This document shows, piece after piece, positions 40,972 to 50,706 of a stretch of 64,000 bases of DNA. The position numbers were made by a program, and so were the translations under genes. How positions within the stretch are numbered: position 1 is the first letter of the stretch; each line of letters starts with the position of its first letter. The DNA lies in contig OY763490.2 in NCBI GenBank assembly GCA_963667505.2, positions 1,054,001-1,118,000 of the forward strand. The letters are read 5' to 3'. The DNA is from Aldehydirespirator sp963667505 (lineage in GTDB: Bacteria > Actinomycetota > Acidimicrobiia > Acidimicrobiales > Aldehydirespiratoraceae). Under the pieces are notes generated by a model. That model ran no database searches, was not told where the DNA came from, and worked only from the letters and a program-made list of their open reading frames with translations.

Positions 40972-42615
40972 ATGCGCGCGTTCGGCGCGGTGGCGCAAAC
41001 CTCGCTCCAATCCGCGGCGCGGGTGATCCTGCTGCCGCTCTTCGTGGTGGAACTGGGCGGAGGCGTGAACCCGCCGAGGGTCGTCGTGGCGTCGCTCGTG
41101 GTGTGCGCCGCGGTCACCGCCGCTTCGATGCTGCGCTTCGGGCCGCTGCGATCAGAGAGCCTCTACGTCGTGGTGGCCGACCCGATGAGCATCCCGTTCT
41201 GCATTCTGGCGCTCGAATTCGGCGGAATCGCGACGCTGGCCGTGCTGGTTGTGGCCGCCGGTGCGTTCCAGGTCGTCGCGGGGCTGCGGCTGGCGAGCCT
41301 GCGAAGGATCATCAACCCTTACTTCTCCATCACCCTCGTGCTTATGGCGTGCATATCCCTGCTGCCAGTGCTCGCCCGCGTAGTCGAGGCACCGGACAAC
41401 GCTCGACGGAGCGCGGTGCCGGTGTGCATGGTGCTCATCGCGGCGGTCATCTACACGCTCGACAGGTTCGGGCCCTCGGCGGTGAAGCCGTGGGCGCCGC
41501 TCGCAGGACTCGCAGCCGGCGCCGCCGCGGCGGCCGCCTACGGGATCTACGACACTCGCCTTGTCGAGGACGCGGCGTGGATCGGTCTGCCCACGTCCGG
41601 ATGGATCCCGGACAGCGGAATCGACGCTGCGGCGGCCGCGATGCTGGTGCCGTCGTTCGCGATCCTGGCGCTGGTGCAGGTCACTAGGGCCAATACTGCG
41701 TCGCTGTTGGTGCAGATCGTCTCCGGGCGGTCGGTGCTGGACTTCAGGGAGATGCAGCGGGCCAGCACTCGCATCGGCGCTGGCAGCGCCCTCGCCGGTG
41801 TTGCTGGCACCATTCCACTCGGCTATACGCCGGCGGGACCCGCCGCGGTCAAGCAGAGCGGCAGCGACCCGCGCCGTATCGGCGCGTCGATAGTGGCGGT
41901 GTTCCTCGCAGTCGCGGCCTGCCCGAAAGTGCAGGCGGCGTTGATTGCACTGCCTCGGGCCCTGATGGTCATGTATGTCGTGTTCGTTCTGTTCTTGCTG
42001 ATCAGGAGGCTGATCCCGGTCAACGCCATCAGACAGCGCGCGACGCCTTCGGGAATGTGGGCGCCGATCGCCACCGCAGTCGTCTTCGAGGCCGGCGCGG
42101 TGATGCTGTGGGGCGATACAGGCTTCCGCGCCGTGAACGGCCTCACCGCTGGAAGCATCGTGCTGATCGCGTCGGCCGTGCTACGGGAGCTGCGGGCCAG
42201 CCGGCACCGGCTCGACGTGGCTCTGGCATCCTTCAGTGCCGCGGAGATCCGGGAGTTTGTCTCGGGCCTGCCTCTCGACAGCGAGGAGGCGAAGGACAGG
42301 CTCTACGCGGTCTCCGAGGAGGCGCTCATGGTGCTCATCCAATCTGACGTCCACTCCTATGACCCCGATCGGCGGATGGGGCTGACGGTGACCCTGCTCG
42401 GAACCACTGTCGAGGCAGAGTTCGTGGCAGCCCCATCGGGCGCCCAGAACCTCCAGGAGCGCATCGTGCTTCTGGCCGAGCCCGAAGCGCACGATCTGGA
42501 GGCGGTCGTCGAGCGCGACGCCGCGCTGCGGCTGTTGAACCACTACGCGACGTCGGTGACCCATCGCCAGTATCGGGATGTGGAGGTCATCACCGCGGTG
42601 GTGGCTGCGGGCTGA
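40972..42615 (+). CDS. NCS2/SLC23-like permease with C-terminal soluble domain
   Basis: 547 residues. About 12-14 hydrophobic segments to residue ~420, with SFAILALVQVTRANTASLLV, VLDFREMQRASTRIGAGSAL and AGVAGTIPLGYTPAGPAAVK as in NCS2 nucleobase permeases. The final ~120 residues are soluble: RLYAVSEEALMVLIQSDVHS and LRLLNHYATSVTHRQYRDVE recall a histidine-kinase-like (RsbW-type) ATPase with degenerate nucleotide motifs. Substrate unknown. The gene sits between uvrC and rapZ, an unusual place. ATG 40972; a GTG precedes it by one codon. Confidence 0.65.
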   Translation: MRAFGAVAQTSLQSAARVILLPLFVVELGGGVNPPRVVVASLVVCAAVTAASMLRFGPLRSESLYVVVADPMSIPFCILALEFGGIATLAVLVVAAGAFQVVAGLRLASLRRIINPYFSITLVLMACISLLPVLARVVEAPDNARRSAVPVCMVLIAAVIYTLDRFGPSAVKPWAPLAGLAAGAAAAAAYGIYDTRLVEDAAWIGLPTSGWIPDSGIDAAAAAMLVPSFAILALVQVTRANTASLLVQIVSGRSVLDFREMQRASTRIGAGSALAGVAGTIPLGYTPAGPAAVKQSGSDPRRIGASIVAVFLAVAACPKVQAALIALPRALMVMYVVFVLFLLIRRLIPVNAIRQRATPSGMWAPIATAVVFEAGAVMLWGDTGFRAVNGLTAGSIVLIASAVLRELRASRHRLDVALASFSAAEIREFVSGLPLDSEEAKDRLYAVSEEALMVLIQSDVHSYDPDRRMGLTVTLLGTTVEAEFVAAPSGAQNLQERIVLLAEPEAHDLEAVVERDAALRLLNHYATSVTHRQYRDVEVITAVVAAG

Positions 42616-42708
42616 GCCCGTCAACGGCCGCCGGGGGCCATCGGGAGACCGCCGTCATCCGATGCACCGTCCCAGCACCGCAGAGCCCGCAACTACCATG
42701 GCCGTCGA

Positions 42709-43584
42709 GTGAGTGCCTTCGTCGTTATCGCGGGGATGTCGGGAGCGGGCCGCAGCTCGGCCGCCAACAACCTCGAGGACCTCGGCTGGTTCGTGATGGA
42801 CAACCTGCCGCCGTCGCTCATCCCGAAGGTGGCCGAGCTGGCGGGGGCGCCCGGCAAGCCCGGCAAGGGGATCGACCGACTCGCCCTGGTCGTCAGCACC
42901 GGCCGCTACCACGACGAGATCGTCGGCATGATCGACGGCCTGCGCTCCGGCATCGAAGGACTCCGGATCCTGTTCCTGGACGCGGTCACCGACGCGCTCG
43001 TGCGCCGCTACGAGTCCACCAGGCGCCGCCACCCGTTCTCCGAGGCGAGGACGCCCTCGGAGTCGTCGACGCTGGCCGAGGCCATCGAGGCTGAGCGGGC
43101 CGCGCTGGAGCCCGTCCGGGCTGCCGCCGACGTGGTGATCGACACCACCGAACTGAACGTCCACCAGCTGCGCGACCGCATCGGCGAGCTGTTCGGCGAA
43201 GGCGAGGGCCAGGCCATGCGGGTCACCGTGCTGTCGTTCGGCTTCACGCACGGCATCCCTCTCGACGTCGACATGGTGATGGACTGCCGCTTCCTGCCCA
43301 ACCCCTTCTGGGTAGAGGAGCTGAAACCGCTGACCGGCTTGGACGCCGAGGTCGTCGATTACCTGCAGGCCCAGCCGGTGACTGCGGAGTTCCTGGCCCG
43401 CATGGAGTCGCTGCTGGCGCTGCTGGTGCCCGAGTACGTGGCCGAAGGCAAGGCGTACCTCACGGTGGCCTTCGGCTGCACCGGCGGACGGCACCGCTCG
43501 GTGGCGGTGACCGAGCACTTCTCGGGCGTGCTGGCCGCCATGGGGCATGAACCGGCGGTGATCCACCGCGACATCGACAAGTAG
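42709..43584 (+). CDS. rapZ: RNase adapter / nucleotide-binding protein RapZ
   Basis: 291 residues. P-loop GMSGAGRSSAANNLEDLGW carries Arg in place of the usual Lys, as in other actinobacterial members. Other motifs: FVMDNLPPSLIP, VVSTGRYHD, LFLDAVTDALVRRYESTRRR, SFGFTHGIPLDVDMVMDCRF, PNPFWVEELKPLTGLD and AFGCTGGRHRSVAVTE. In E. coli the protein controls GlmZ; in actinobacteria its role is less clear. yvcK and whiA, which usually follow, are absent: gap starts 38 bp downstream. GTG 42709. Confidence 0.95.
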   Translation: MSAFVVIAGMSGAGRSSAANNLEDLGWFVMDNLPPSLIPKVAELAGAPGKPGKGIDRLALVVSTGRYHDEIVGMIDGLRSGIEGLRILFLDAVTDALVRRYESTRRRHPFSEARTPSESSTLAEAIEAERAALEPVRAAADVVIDTTELNVHQLRDRIGELFGEGEGQAMRVTVLSFGFTHGIPLDVDMVMDCRFLPNPFWVEELKPLTGLDAEVVDYLQAQPVTAEFLARMESLLALLVPEYVAEGKAYLTVAFGCTGGRHRSVAVTEHFSGVLAAMGHEPAVIHRDIDK

Positions 43585-43622
43585 GCGCCGGGCGCCGCCG
43601 GGCCCGGCCTAACCTCTGGCCC

Positions 43623-44633
<1,011 letters not shown>

Positions 44634-44678
44634 GAATCGTCCCGTTGACGGCGCTCCTCGACGGCTGAGGGGCCTGCC

Positions 44679-45827
44679 GTGGAGCCGCTGCCCGGCCTGG
44701 AGGATCTCGGCCCGCTGGAGGGCCGGTCGGTGCTGGTGCGCGCCGACTTCAACGTGCCGCTGGAGGCCGGCGCCCACGGCGAGGGGCCGGTGATCGCCGA
44801 CGACCTTCGCATCCGGGCCGCGCTTCCCACGCTGCGATGGCTGCTCGACCGGGGTGCCTCGGTCACGGCGTGCACCCATCTGGGACGTCCGCAGGGCCGT
44901 CCCGATGCAGGTTTCTCCGTCGAGCCGGTCCGGCGGCGGCTGGCCGAACTGGTACCGGGAGTGGGGCTTCAGGAGAACCTGCGCTTCGATCCAGGAGAGA
45001 CGGCCGGCGACCCTGCTTTCGCGGCCCGGCTGGTCGAGGGCCACGACGCCTATGTGAACGACGCTTTCGGCGCCTCGCATCGGCCCCACGCGTCCATCGT
45101 GGGCCCACCCCGGCTGCTGCCCTCGGCCGCCGGACGGCTGCTGGCCCGCGAGGCAGAGGTGCTGTCCGAGCTGAGGGGCGCCCCCCGCCGGCCGTTCGTG
45201 GCCGTGCTCGGCGGGGCCAAAGTTTCCGACAAGCTCGGGGTGATCGACGCTTTGTTGGAGATGGTCGACGCCCTGGTGGTGGGCGGGGCCATGTGCTTCA
45301 CGTTCCTCAAGGCCCGCGGCCACCGGGTGGGGGCCTCGCTCTGTGAGGACTCGATGGTCGACCGCTGCAGGGCTCTGCTCGACGGCCCCACGCCTATCCA
45401 CCTGCCCGACGACCTGACCGCCCTGGGCCCGGGCGGCGTGCCCGGCGATCCCGGTGCCGGCGGCGATGTCCGCCAGACGGGCGCCGATATCCCCGAGGGA
45501 TGGATGGGCGTGGACATCGGCCCCGGCAGCGCCGCGGCGTTCGGCGACGTGATCCACGAGGCGGGGACGGTGCTGTGGAACGGCCCGATGGGCGTGTTCG
45601 AGGATGCCCGCTTCGGCGGCGGCACCGGCGCGGTGGCCGCGGCCATGGCCGAGACCAGGGCGTTCACCGTGGTGGGCGGCGGCGACAGCGCCGCCGCGGC
45701 CCGGCGCTTCGGGGTAGACCGCGACATGGACCACGTGTCCACCGGCGGGGGAGCATCGCTGGAGCTGATAGAGAAGGGCGACCTGCCGGGGCTGGCGGCC
45801 CTGAGAGGAGGAGGCGATGCGACCTAG
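44679..45827 (+). CDS. pgk: Phosphoglycerate kinase
   Basis: 382 residues. LEGRSVLVRADFNVPLE at the start; TACTHLGRPQGRPD; YVNDAFGASHRPHASIVG; AVLGGAKVSDKLGVIDALLE; GDVIHEAGTVLWNGPMGVFE; TVVGGGDSAAAARRFG. Slightly shorter than the usual ~395. GTG 44679. tpiA overlaps its last 11 bp. Confidence 0.97.
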   Translation: MEPLPGLEDLGPLEGRSVLVRADFNVPLEAGAHGEGPVIADDLRIRAALPTLRWLLDRGASVTACTHLGRPQGRPDAGFSVEPVRRRLAELVPGVGLQENLRFDPGETAGDPAFAARLVEGHDAYVNDAFGASHRPHASIVGPPRLLPSAAGRLLAREAEVLSELRGAPRRPFVAVLGGAKVSDKLGVIDALLEMVDALVVGGAMCFTFLKARGHRVGASLCEDSMVDRCRALLDGPTPIHLPDDLTALGPGGVPGDPGAGGDVRQTGADIPEGWMGVDIGPGSAAAFGDVIHEAGTVLWNGPMGVFEDARFGGGTGAVAAAMAETRAFTVVGGGDSAAAARRFGVDRDMDHVSTGGGASLELIEKGDLPGLAALRGGGDAT

Positions 45828-46644
45828 ACGCAAGGCCGCGGGTCGCCGCGGCGGCGGCCCGACCGAAGGCCGGATGCCGTTGATCAGCGGCAACTGGAAG
45901 ATGCACCACAACCATTTCGAGGCGATCCAGACGATCCAGAAACTGGCCTACGCCCTGAACTCCGACGACTATCGCCATGTCGAGGTGTCGGTGCATCCGC
46001 CCTTCACCGATCTGCGTTCGGTTCAGACCGTGCTGCAGGCCGACAACGTGCCCGTGCGCCTAGGGGCGCAGGACTGCCATTCCGAGGACGCCGGCGCGTT
46101 CACCGGCGAGGTGTCGGCTGCGATGCTGGCCAAGCTCGACGTGTCCTACGTGATCGTGGGCCACAGCGAGCGCCGGTCGCTGTTCGGCGAGGGTGACGAG
46201 GTGGTCAACGCCAAGGCCCGGGCGGTGCTGCGCCACGGCATGGTGCCGATCGTGTGCGTGGGCGAGACCGTGGATCAGCGCCGGGCCGGCGAGGCCCACG
46301 AGGTGGTGGCCGCACAGCTGGCGGGCAGCCTCGAAGGGCTCGACTCGGAGGCCGTGGGCGACCTGGTGGTGGCCTACGAGCCGGTATGGGCCATCGGAAC
46401 CGGCGAGACGGCCACCCCGAAGGACGCGCAGGACATGTGCGCCCATGTGCGGTCGCTGGCGCGTCAGCAGTGGGGAAGCGCGGTCGCCGACGGCCTGCGC
46501 ATCCAGTACGGCGGCTCGGTGAAGCCGTCCAACGCGCCCGACCTGATGGCCCAGCCCGACATCGACGGCGCGCTGGTGGGCGGCGCCAGCCTCGACGCCG
46601 CCGACTTCGCCCGCATCGTCAACTACCGGCTATACGCCGTGTGA
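45817..46644 (+). CDS. tpiA: Triosephosphate isomerase
   Basis: 275 residues. SGNWKMHHNHFEA, YVIVGHSERRSLFGE (His), VVAYEPVWAIGTGETATPKD (Glu) and LRIQYGGSVKPSNAPDLMAQ. A strong SD (GAGGAGG) precedes ATG 45817, giving a 19-residue basic N-terminal extension before the family start MPLISGNWKM (ATG 45874). The overlap with pgk implies coupled translation. Confidence 0.96.
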   Translation: MRPRRKAAGRRGGGPTEGRMPLISGNWKMHHNHFEAIQTIQKLAYALNSDDYRHVEVSVHPPFTDLRSVQTVLQADNVPVRLGAQDCHSEDAGAFTGEVSAAMLAKLDVSYVIVGHSERRSLFGEGDEVVNAKARAVLRHGMVPIVCVGETVDQRRAGEAHEVVAAQLAGSLEGLDSEAVGDLVVAYEPVWAIGTGETATPKDAQDMCAHVRSLARQQWGSAVADGLRIQYGGSVKPSNAPDLMAQPDIDGALVGGASLDAADFARIVNYRLYAV

Positions 46645-46647
46645 CCC

Positions 46648-46661
46648 CGCCCTTCGGGGCG
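46648..46661. terminator. Hairpin between convergent tpiA and redoxin genes
   Basis: CGCCC-TTCG-GGGCG forms a perfect 5-bp stem with a stable TTCG tetraloop. It is in the 26-bp gap between the two convergent stops. There is no T-tract on either side, so termination is inferred from position. Confidence 0.4.
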
Positions 46662-46670
46662 CGTCGGCTG

Positions 46671-47603
46671 TCAGGCGCTGGCTAGGAGTTCTTCGATGCG
46701 GTCGATCTCGAGGCCGTTGAACCGGTCGCCGAGCCTGTGGCCGCCGCGGTCGAGCACCCAGAAGTCCGAGTTGCTGCGGATGCCGTAGTGGTTCCAGGAG
46801 TCGAAGGTCGGATCCCACAGCATCGTGAAGGTCGTGCCGGTCTGCGACACGAACCGCTCGGCGAACTCCAGATCGTCCTGCGCGCCGATACCTACGACCT
46901 TGAGCCGGTCTGCGTTCTCCCGAGCGAACTGCTCGAGGGGCGGAGCCTCCGCCCGGCAGACCGGTCAATGCGGGGCCCAGAACCACAACAGCAGCGGAGT
47001 CTCGGCGGGAACCAGAGACCGGAGGCTCACGGGAGCACCCGTGGAAACGTCGATGAGTTCCAAATCGGGCACATCGCCGGAGACCTCGACCGGGGCCGGG
47101 GCCGGGGCCAATGACTTGGACTCGTCCGGCTCAGCTTGGGAAGCAACGTCAGCGTCGACATCTTCGGCGGCGGCGGAGTCGCTGAGGGACGCGTCGGCCT
47201 CCGGCGTCGAACCGTCCGAGGCGGCCGAGCCTGAATCGGTATCGGCGGACGCGCCGGGGTCGGTCGCGTCTGCATCGGTCGCGCTGGCCTTGTCGGAGCC
47301 GATGGAGCCGGCGGAGCCACTGGAGTTGGCAGGGTCGGAGCTGGTCGAGCCATCTCCGACTGGCGCGGCCTCATCGGCGCTCTCGGCCGGTTTCGCGTCT
47401 CCGTCCCTGTTGTCGGCCGCGTCGGCGCCTTCCGGCTGAGCGGAGGACGACGCCTGCGAGTCGGCATCTGGCTCACCGCTCGCGTCAGAGCTGGAGGGGT
47501 CACCGCACGATGTGGCCAGCAGCAATGTGATGGCACCGACGGTTGCTGCGAGGCGGCCCCGCCCCATCAGGCCGCTCCTGTCCGATACGGTCGGCTCACT
47601 CAT
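46671..47603 (-). CDS. TlpA-like thioredoxin lipoprotein, probable selenoprotein (Sec213)
   Basis: ATG 47603 begins a lipoprotein signal (LLLATSC lipobox near residue 33), a Ser/Ala/Asp-rich linker of about 120 residues, then a TlpA domain: VPDLELIDVSTGAPVSLRSL, LLLWFWAPH. TGA follows at 46967-46965, and the frame continues PVCRAEAPPLEQFARENADR, LKVVGIGAQDDLEFAERFVS, TFTMLWDPTFDSWNHYGIRS, NSDFWVLDRGGHRLGDRFNG to TGA 46671. TlpA proteins have W-C-P-x-C-R here, so TGA stands for the first active-site Cys and the second Cys is kept. A SECIS-like hairpin begins 10 nt after the TGA. 310 residues if TGA is read as Sec. The mature protein would be anchored outside the membrane. It lies between tpiA and secG on the opposite strand. 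Confidence 0.85.
46938..46954 (-). promoter_or_regulatory. bSECIS-like hairpin for the TGA at 46967-46965
   Basis: On the mRNA strand GGGCGGA-GGC-TCCGCCC is a perfect 7-bp stem with a GGC loop. Seventeen nucleotides separate the TGA from the loop, inside the 16-37 nt window of known bacterial SECIS elements, and G is the first loop base. The stem sequence differs from that at 2209-2225, so the geometry rather than the sequence is shared. Confidence 0.7.
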
Positions 47604-47831
47604 CCGCCTCTCGTCGATCCGCCATGCGCAGCCGTGGGCTAGTGAATGACCAGCACCGGCACTGTGGCCAGCGACGGAACTCTAACGTAGACCGGCCCTC
47701 GTGATCGGCGTTCGGGGGTCGGCCGCTCTGGATCGGCGCTCGTGGATCCTCGACGGGCGGCAGTCGTTGCGCCGTCGGGTCTGGTCCGCGGCGGCCGTGC
47801 AGCGGTCTAATTCTCGGGTAGCCTGCCGACC

Positions 47832-48056
47832 GTGGTCTGGCTCATCGCTCCGCTCCATGTGCTGTCCGCGCTGACGCTGGTGTTCCTGGTGCTCCTGCAC
47901 AGCGGCAAGGGCGGGGGACTGTCGGACATGTTCGGAGGCGGACTCGGTGCCCAGGCGGCCGGATCTACGGTGGTGGAGCGCAACCTCGACCGCTTGACGG
48001 TGATCGCCTCCCTCGTCTTCGGCTTCGCCTCGGTCTCCTACGCGCTGATTATCTGA
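47832..48056 (+). CDS. secG: Preprotein translocase subunit SecG
   Basis: 74 residues with two membrane helices (APLHVLSALTLVFLVLLHSG and VIASLVFGFASVSYALII) separated by the SecG loop GKGGGLSDMFGGGLGAQAAG and STVVERNLDRLT. Accessory subunit of the SecYEG channel. GTG 47832. Its usual neighbour is tpiA, here separated by the redoxin gene. Confidence 0.93.
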   Translation: MVWLIAPLHVLSALTLVFLVLLHSGKGGGLSDMFGGGLGAQAAGSTVVERNLDRLTVIASLVFGFASVSYALII

Positions 48057-48092
48057 GCGCCGACGCGCCAGCGTCGCTCATCGTCGTCGGGG

Positions 48093-48269
48093 TCAGGCGG
48101 GCTCGCGGCGTCGGCTGCGGCGCTCCCACTCAGCGATCTGGCGCCGCACCCTCTCGACGTCCTCTTGGCTGACGGGCCGTGAGATCGAGATGCTCTCGTC
48201 GGTGGACCTGACCGTGAACCCGAAGCGTCGGCCTCCGGAGCGGCCCTGGCCGTTGCTGGTGTTGCTCAT
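48093..48269 (-). CDS. Small basic protein of unknown function
   Basis: 58 residues: MSNTSNGQGRSGGRRFGFTV, RSTDESISISRPVSQEDVER, VRRQIAEWERRSRRREPA. An SD (GAGGAGG) lies 4 bp before ATG 48269, and the ATG overlaps the stop of the upstream gene (ATGA), so it is a real, coupled gene. A charged helix follows a short basic N terminus. No family recognised. Confidence 0.65.
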   Translation of the reverse strand: MSNTSNGQGRSGGRRFGFTVRSTDESISISRPVSQEDVERVRRQIAEWERRSRRREPA

Positions 48270-48559
48270 TGCGCCTCCTCAGGCGGTTCGGAGGTGATGC
48301 GGCCGTGCTGGCGCTCGTAGCGGTCGATGTTGGCCGACATGACCTGGACTATCGGGAACATGGCGCTGGTCGGGATCTTGAGCCGCGCAACGACCAGCAC
48401 GTCGTGAGCCTCGCCGCCGCGGACCGGCGACCGGTGCGACGTGAAGTCGATAGTGAACTCGTGGGTGGTGTGCCATACGAGCGCGCCGTTGGCGTAGGTG
48501 CCGCCCGCGGGAACGGAATCGTTGAACGTGACATCCATGACGATGTCCTCTGATGCCAT
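48266..48559 (-). CDS. DUF3467-like small protein
   Basis: 97 residues: MASEDIVMDVTFNDSVPAGG, HTTHEFTIDFTSHRS, VVARLKIPTSAMFPIVQVMS, ANIDRYERQHGRI. The 'EFxIDF...RxxxPxxxxxxxxxxLxxNIxxYE' pattern fits DUF3467, whose role is unknown. ATG 48559 has AAGGT 7 bp upstream. Forms a two-gene operon with the small basic protein. The region before it (48585-48625) is AT-rich and should contain its promoter. Confidence 0.65.
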   Translation of the reverse strand: MASEDIVMDVTFNDSVPAGGTYANGALVWHTTHEFTIDFTSHRSPVRGGEAHDVLVVARLKIPTSAMFPIVQVMSANIDRYERQHGRITSEPPEEAQ

Positions 48560-48744
48560 GATGTGTACCTTAGGCGGTCGCACACTGTTGCACAACATGA
48601 AAGATGTAAAAGGCTCGAAATGATGTGCCGAGCAGCCGGCCCTGACCCTGCGGACGAGGCCGCCGGGGTGGAATAGTGGACAGCCGGCCGCGGTTCGCGA
48701 ACGCAACAGACAAGGGAGGCCGCGACAAGGGAGGCCGCGACTCG

Positions 48745-49380
48745 ATGGCATTTGCTGCACCGACCACCCGGGACAAGGCCGTGACCCGCCAGAGGTGGCT
48801 CACCGGGGCGACGATCGGCTGGAACAGCGTTGAGGGCGTGGTCGCCATAGCGGCCGGTGTCGCCGCCGGTTCGGTCAGCCTCGTCGGCTTCGGGCTGGAC
48901 TCCGGCATCGAGGTTTCGGCCGCGCTCATCCTGGCCTGGAGGCTGGCTCAGGAGCGCCGCACCGGCTGCAAGCAGGAGGCCGACAAGCTGGCCCAGCGCC
49001 TGATCGCGCTGAGCTTCGCGGCGCTGTCCGTCTACGTGGGCGTCGAGTCGGCGCGCGACCTAGTGCTGGGCGACCAGCCCGACGCGTCGCTGGTCGGAAT
49101 CGCGATGGCCGCCCTGTCGCTGGCCGTCATGCCGCTACTGGCCCGGGTCAAACGCAGGCAGGCCCCGCTGATCGGGTCTCGAGCGGTCGAGGCCGAGGCC
49201 AAACAGACTCTCCTGTGCTCGTTCTTGTCGGGTGCCCTGCTGGTGGGCCTGTCGGCCAATGCCGCTCTGGGATGGTGGTGGGCCGACCCGCTGGCCGGGT
49301 TGTTCATAGCCGGTGCAGCCTCCTACGAGGCCGTGAACACCTGGAGGGCCGAGTCGCTGGCCGACACCTGCTGCGTCTAG
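48745..49380 (+). CDS. Cation diffusion facilitator-like transporter
   Basis: 211 residues with five or six hydrophobic segments. VEGVVAIAAGVAAGSVSLVG and FGLDSGIEVSAALILAWRL resemble CDF transporters, where GxDSxxD binds metal; here the Asp pair is D-S-G-I-E. ADPLAGLFIAGAASYEA holds a second D near the end (HDxxD reduced to ADP). Metal specificity unknown. ATG 48745 is preferred; a GTG at 48676 would add 23 residues encoded by a tandem GACAAGGGAGGCCGC repeat that also supplies two SD-like sequences. Confidence 0.7.
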   Translation: MAFAAPTTRDKAVTRQRWLTGATIGWNSVEGVVAIAAGVAAGSVSLVGFGLDSGIEVSAALILAWRLAQERRTGCKQEADKLAQRLIALSFAALSVYVGVESARDLVLGDQPDASLVGIAMAALSLAVMPLLARVKRRQAPLIGSRAVEAEAKQTLLCSFLSGALLVGLSANAALGWWWADPLAGLFIAGAASYEAVNTWRAESLADTCCV

Positions 49381-49482
49381 CGCCCAGCTCGGCGAGGCGG
49401 CAGCCGTCGTGGTGTCGTCGGATTGCTCCTGGCATCGGCCCGTTGAGGCGGGCCGCACCACCGGTAGCATCGGACGCCCCAC

Positions 49483-49567
49483 GTCGGAGTGGCGGAATTG
49501 GCAGACGCGCTAGCTTGAGGGGCTAGTGCCCAGATTGGGCGTGGGGGTTCAAGTCCCCCCTCCGACA
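49483..49567 (+). tRNA. tRNA-Leu (anticodon GAG)
   Basis: Acceptor stem GTCGGAG / CTCCGAC pairs fully. Anticodon stem CTAGC-GCTAG with loop TTGAGGG gives GAG. Long variable arm (TGCCCAGATTGGGCG) and T arm GGGGGTTCAAGTCCCCC. CCA not encoded. Confidence 0.94.
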
Positions 49568-49593
49568 CGAACAGGCGAGCGGGGGGAACATCG

Positions 49594-50118
49594 GTGGGGC
49601 GGAACCAGCGCTCGCAGATCGAGATGACCGAGGCGGAGGTGGCCCGGCTGCTCGATCAGTCCCGCACTTGCACGATGGCGACGTTGGGTCCTGGCGGGAT
49701 GCCCCATCTGGTGGCCATGTGGTACGCGTGGCTCGACGGGCAGGTGTGGCTGGAGTCCAAGGCCAAGGCCCAGAAGATCGTCAACCTGCGCCGTGACGAC
49801 CGCCTGTGCGTGATGGTGGAGGCGGGCAATACCTACGAGGCGCTTCGGGGCGTGACCCTGGAGGGGCGGGGCGTGATCACCGACGATCCCGACGAGCTGT
49901 GGCGGGTCGGGGTGAACGTGTGGGAGCGCTACACCGGCCCGTACTCCGAGGAGTTCCAGCCGTTCGTGGAGGCCATGCTGCGCAAGCGGGTGGCGGTGCG
50001 CCTCGACGTGGAGCGCACCCGCACCTGGGACCATCGCAAGCTGGGCATGGGCCGGACCGAGGTCGGCGGCACCACCGCCCCGCACGTCGACGGCCCCGGC
50101 CTGCCCGGCCCCGGCTGA
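49594..50118 (+). CDS. PPOX-family (F420/FMN split-barrel) protein
   Basis: 174 residues. RTCTMATLGPGGMPHLVAMW then YAWLDGQVWLESKAKAQKIV, NLRRDDRLCVMVEAGNTYEA and GVTLEGRGVITDD follow the split-barrel pattern of pyridoxamine-phosphate-oxidase-like proteins that bind FMN or F420. The final 30 residues are Gly/Pro-rich. It starts 26 bp after tRNA-Leu. A second family member follows 34 bp later. Substrate unknown. Confidence 0.8.
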   Translation: MGRNQRSQIEMTEAEVARLLDQSRTCTMATLGPGGMPHLVAMWYAWLDGQVWLESKAKAQKIVNLRRDDRLCVMVEAGNTYEALRGVTLEGRGVITDDPDELWRVGVNVWERYTGPYSEEFQPFVEAMLRKRVAVRLDVERTRTWDHRKLGMGRTEVGGTTAPHVDGPGLPGPG

Positions 50119-50152
50119 GCGTCGGCGGCCGCGGACCACTAGGAACACGGCC

Positions 50153-50575
50153 ATGGAACTCGCAGACGCCATCGCTTGGGCGGCCGAGCGCACGCTCGGC
50201 GTGCTCATCACCATCCGGTCCGACGGGCGGCCCCAATCCTCCGACATCGTCTACTTCGTGGACGACGGTGACTTCGTGATCTCGGTCACCGACGACCGGG
50301 CCAAGACGGCCAACCTGCGGCGCGACCGCCGGGCGGTGCTGCACGTCTCCGACGAGAAGGCATGGTCGTACGTGTCCCTCGACGGCACCGTCGAACTGTC
50401 GCCCCCGGCCGCCGACCCCGGCGACGCCACCAGCGATGCCCTGGTGGCCTACTACGAACGGGTCGCGGGAGGCCCGCACCCCGACTGGGACGAGTACCGC
50501 CGGGCGATGGTGGACGAGCGCCGCCTCATCGCCCGGTTCGTCCCGACCAGCGCCGCCGGCCACATCCGCTGCTGA
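50153..50575 (+). CDS. PPOX-class F420-dependent oxidoreductase-like protein
   Basis: 140 residues: LGVLITIRSDGRPQSSDIVY then FVDDGDFVISVTDDRAKTAN, LRRDRRAVLHVSDEKAWSYV. This is the short TIGR03618-like form of the PPOX fold found widely in F420-producing actinobacteria. Probably acts with the preceding homologue or was derived from it. ATG 50153. Confidence 0.82.
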   Translation: MELADAIAWAAERTLGVLITIRSDGRPQSSDIVYFVDDGDFVISVTDDRAKTANLRRDRRAVLHVSDEKAWSYVSLDGTVELSPPAADPGDATSDALVAYYERVAGGPHPDWDEYRRAMVDERRLIARFVPTSAAGHIRC

Positions 50576-50706
50576 GGGGACGAGCAGACCGGCGCACGCG
50601 GCGCCCCGGGCCTGATTCGGCACTCACGGACGTTCGCCCGAGCCCGCCGGAGCCGCCGACGGGCACGAGCGGCATGCACAGCGGCGGGCGGTAGGTTCGC
50701 GGTCCC

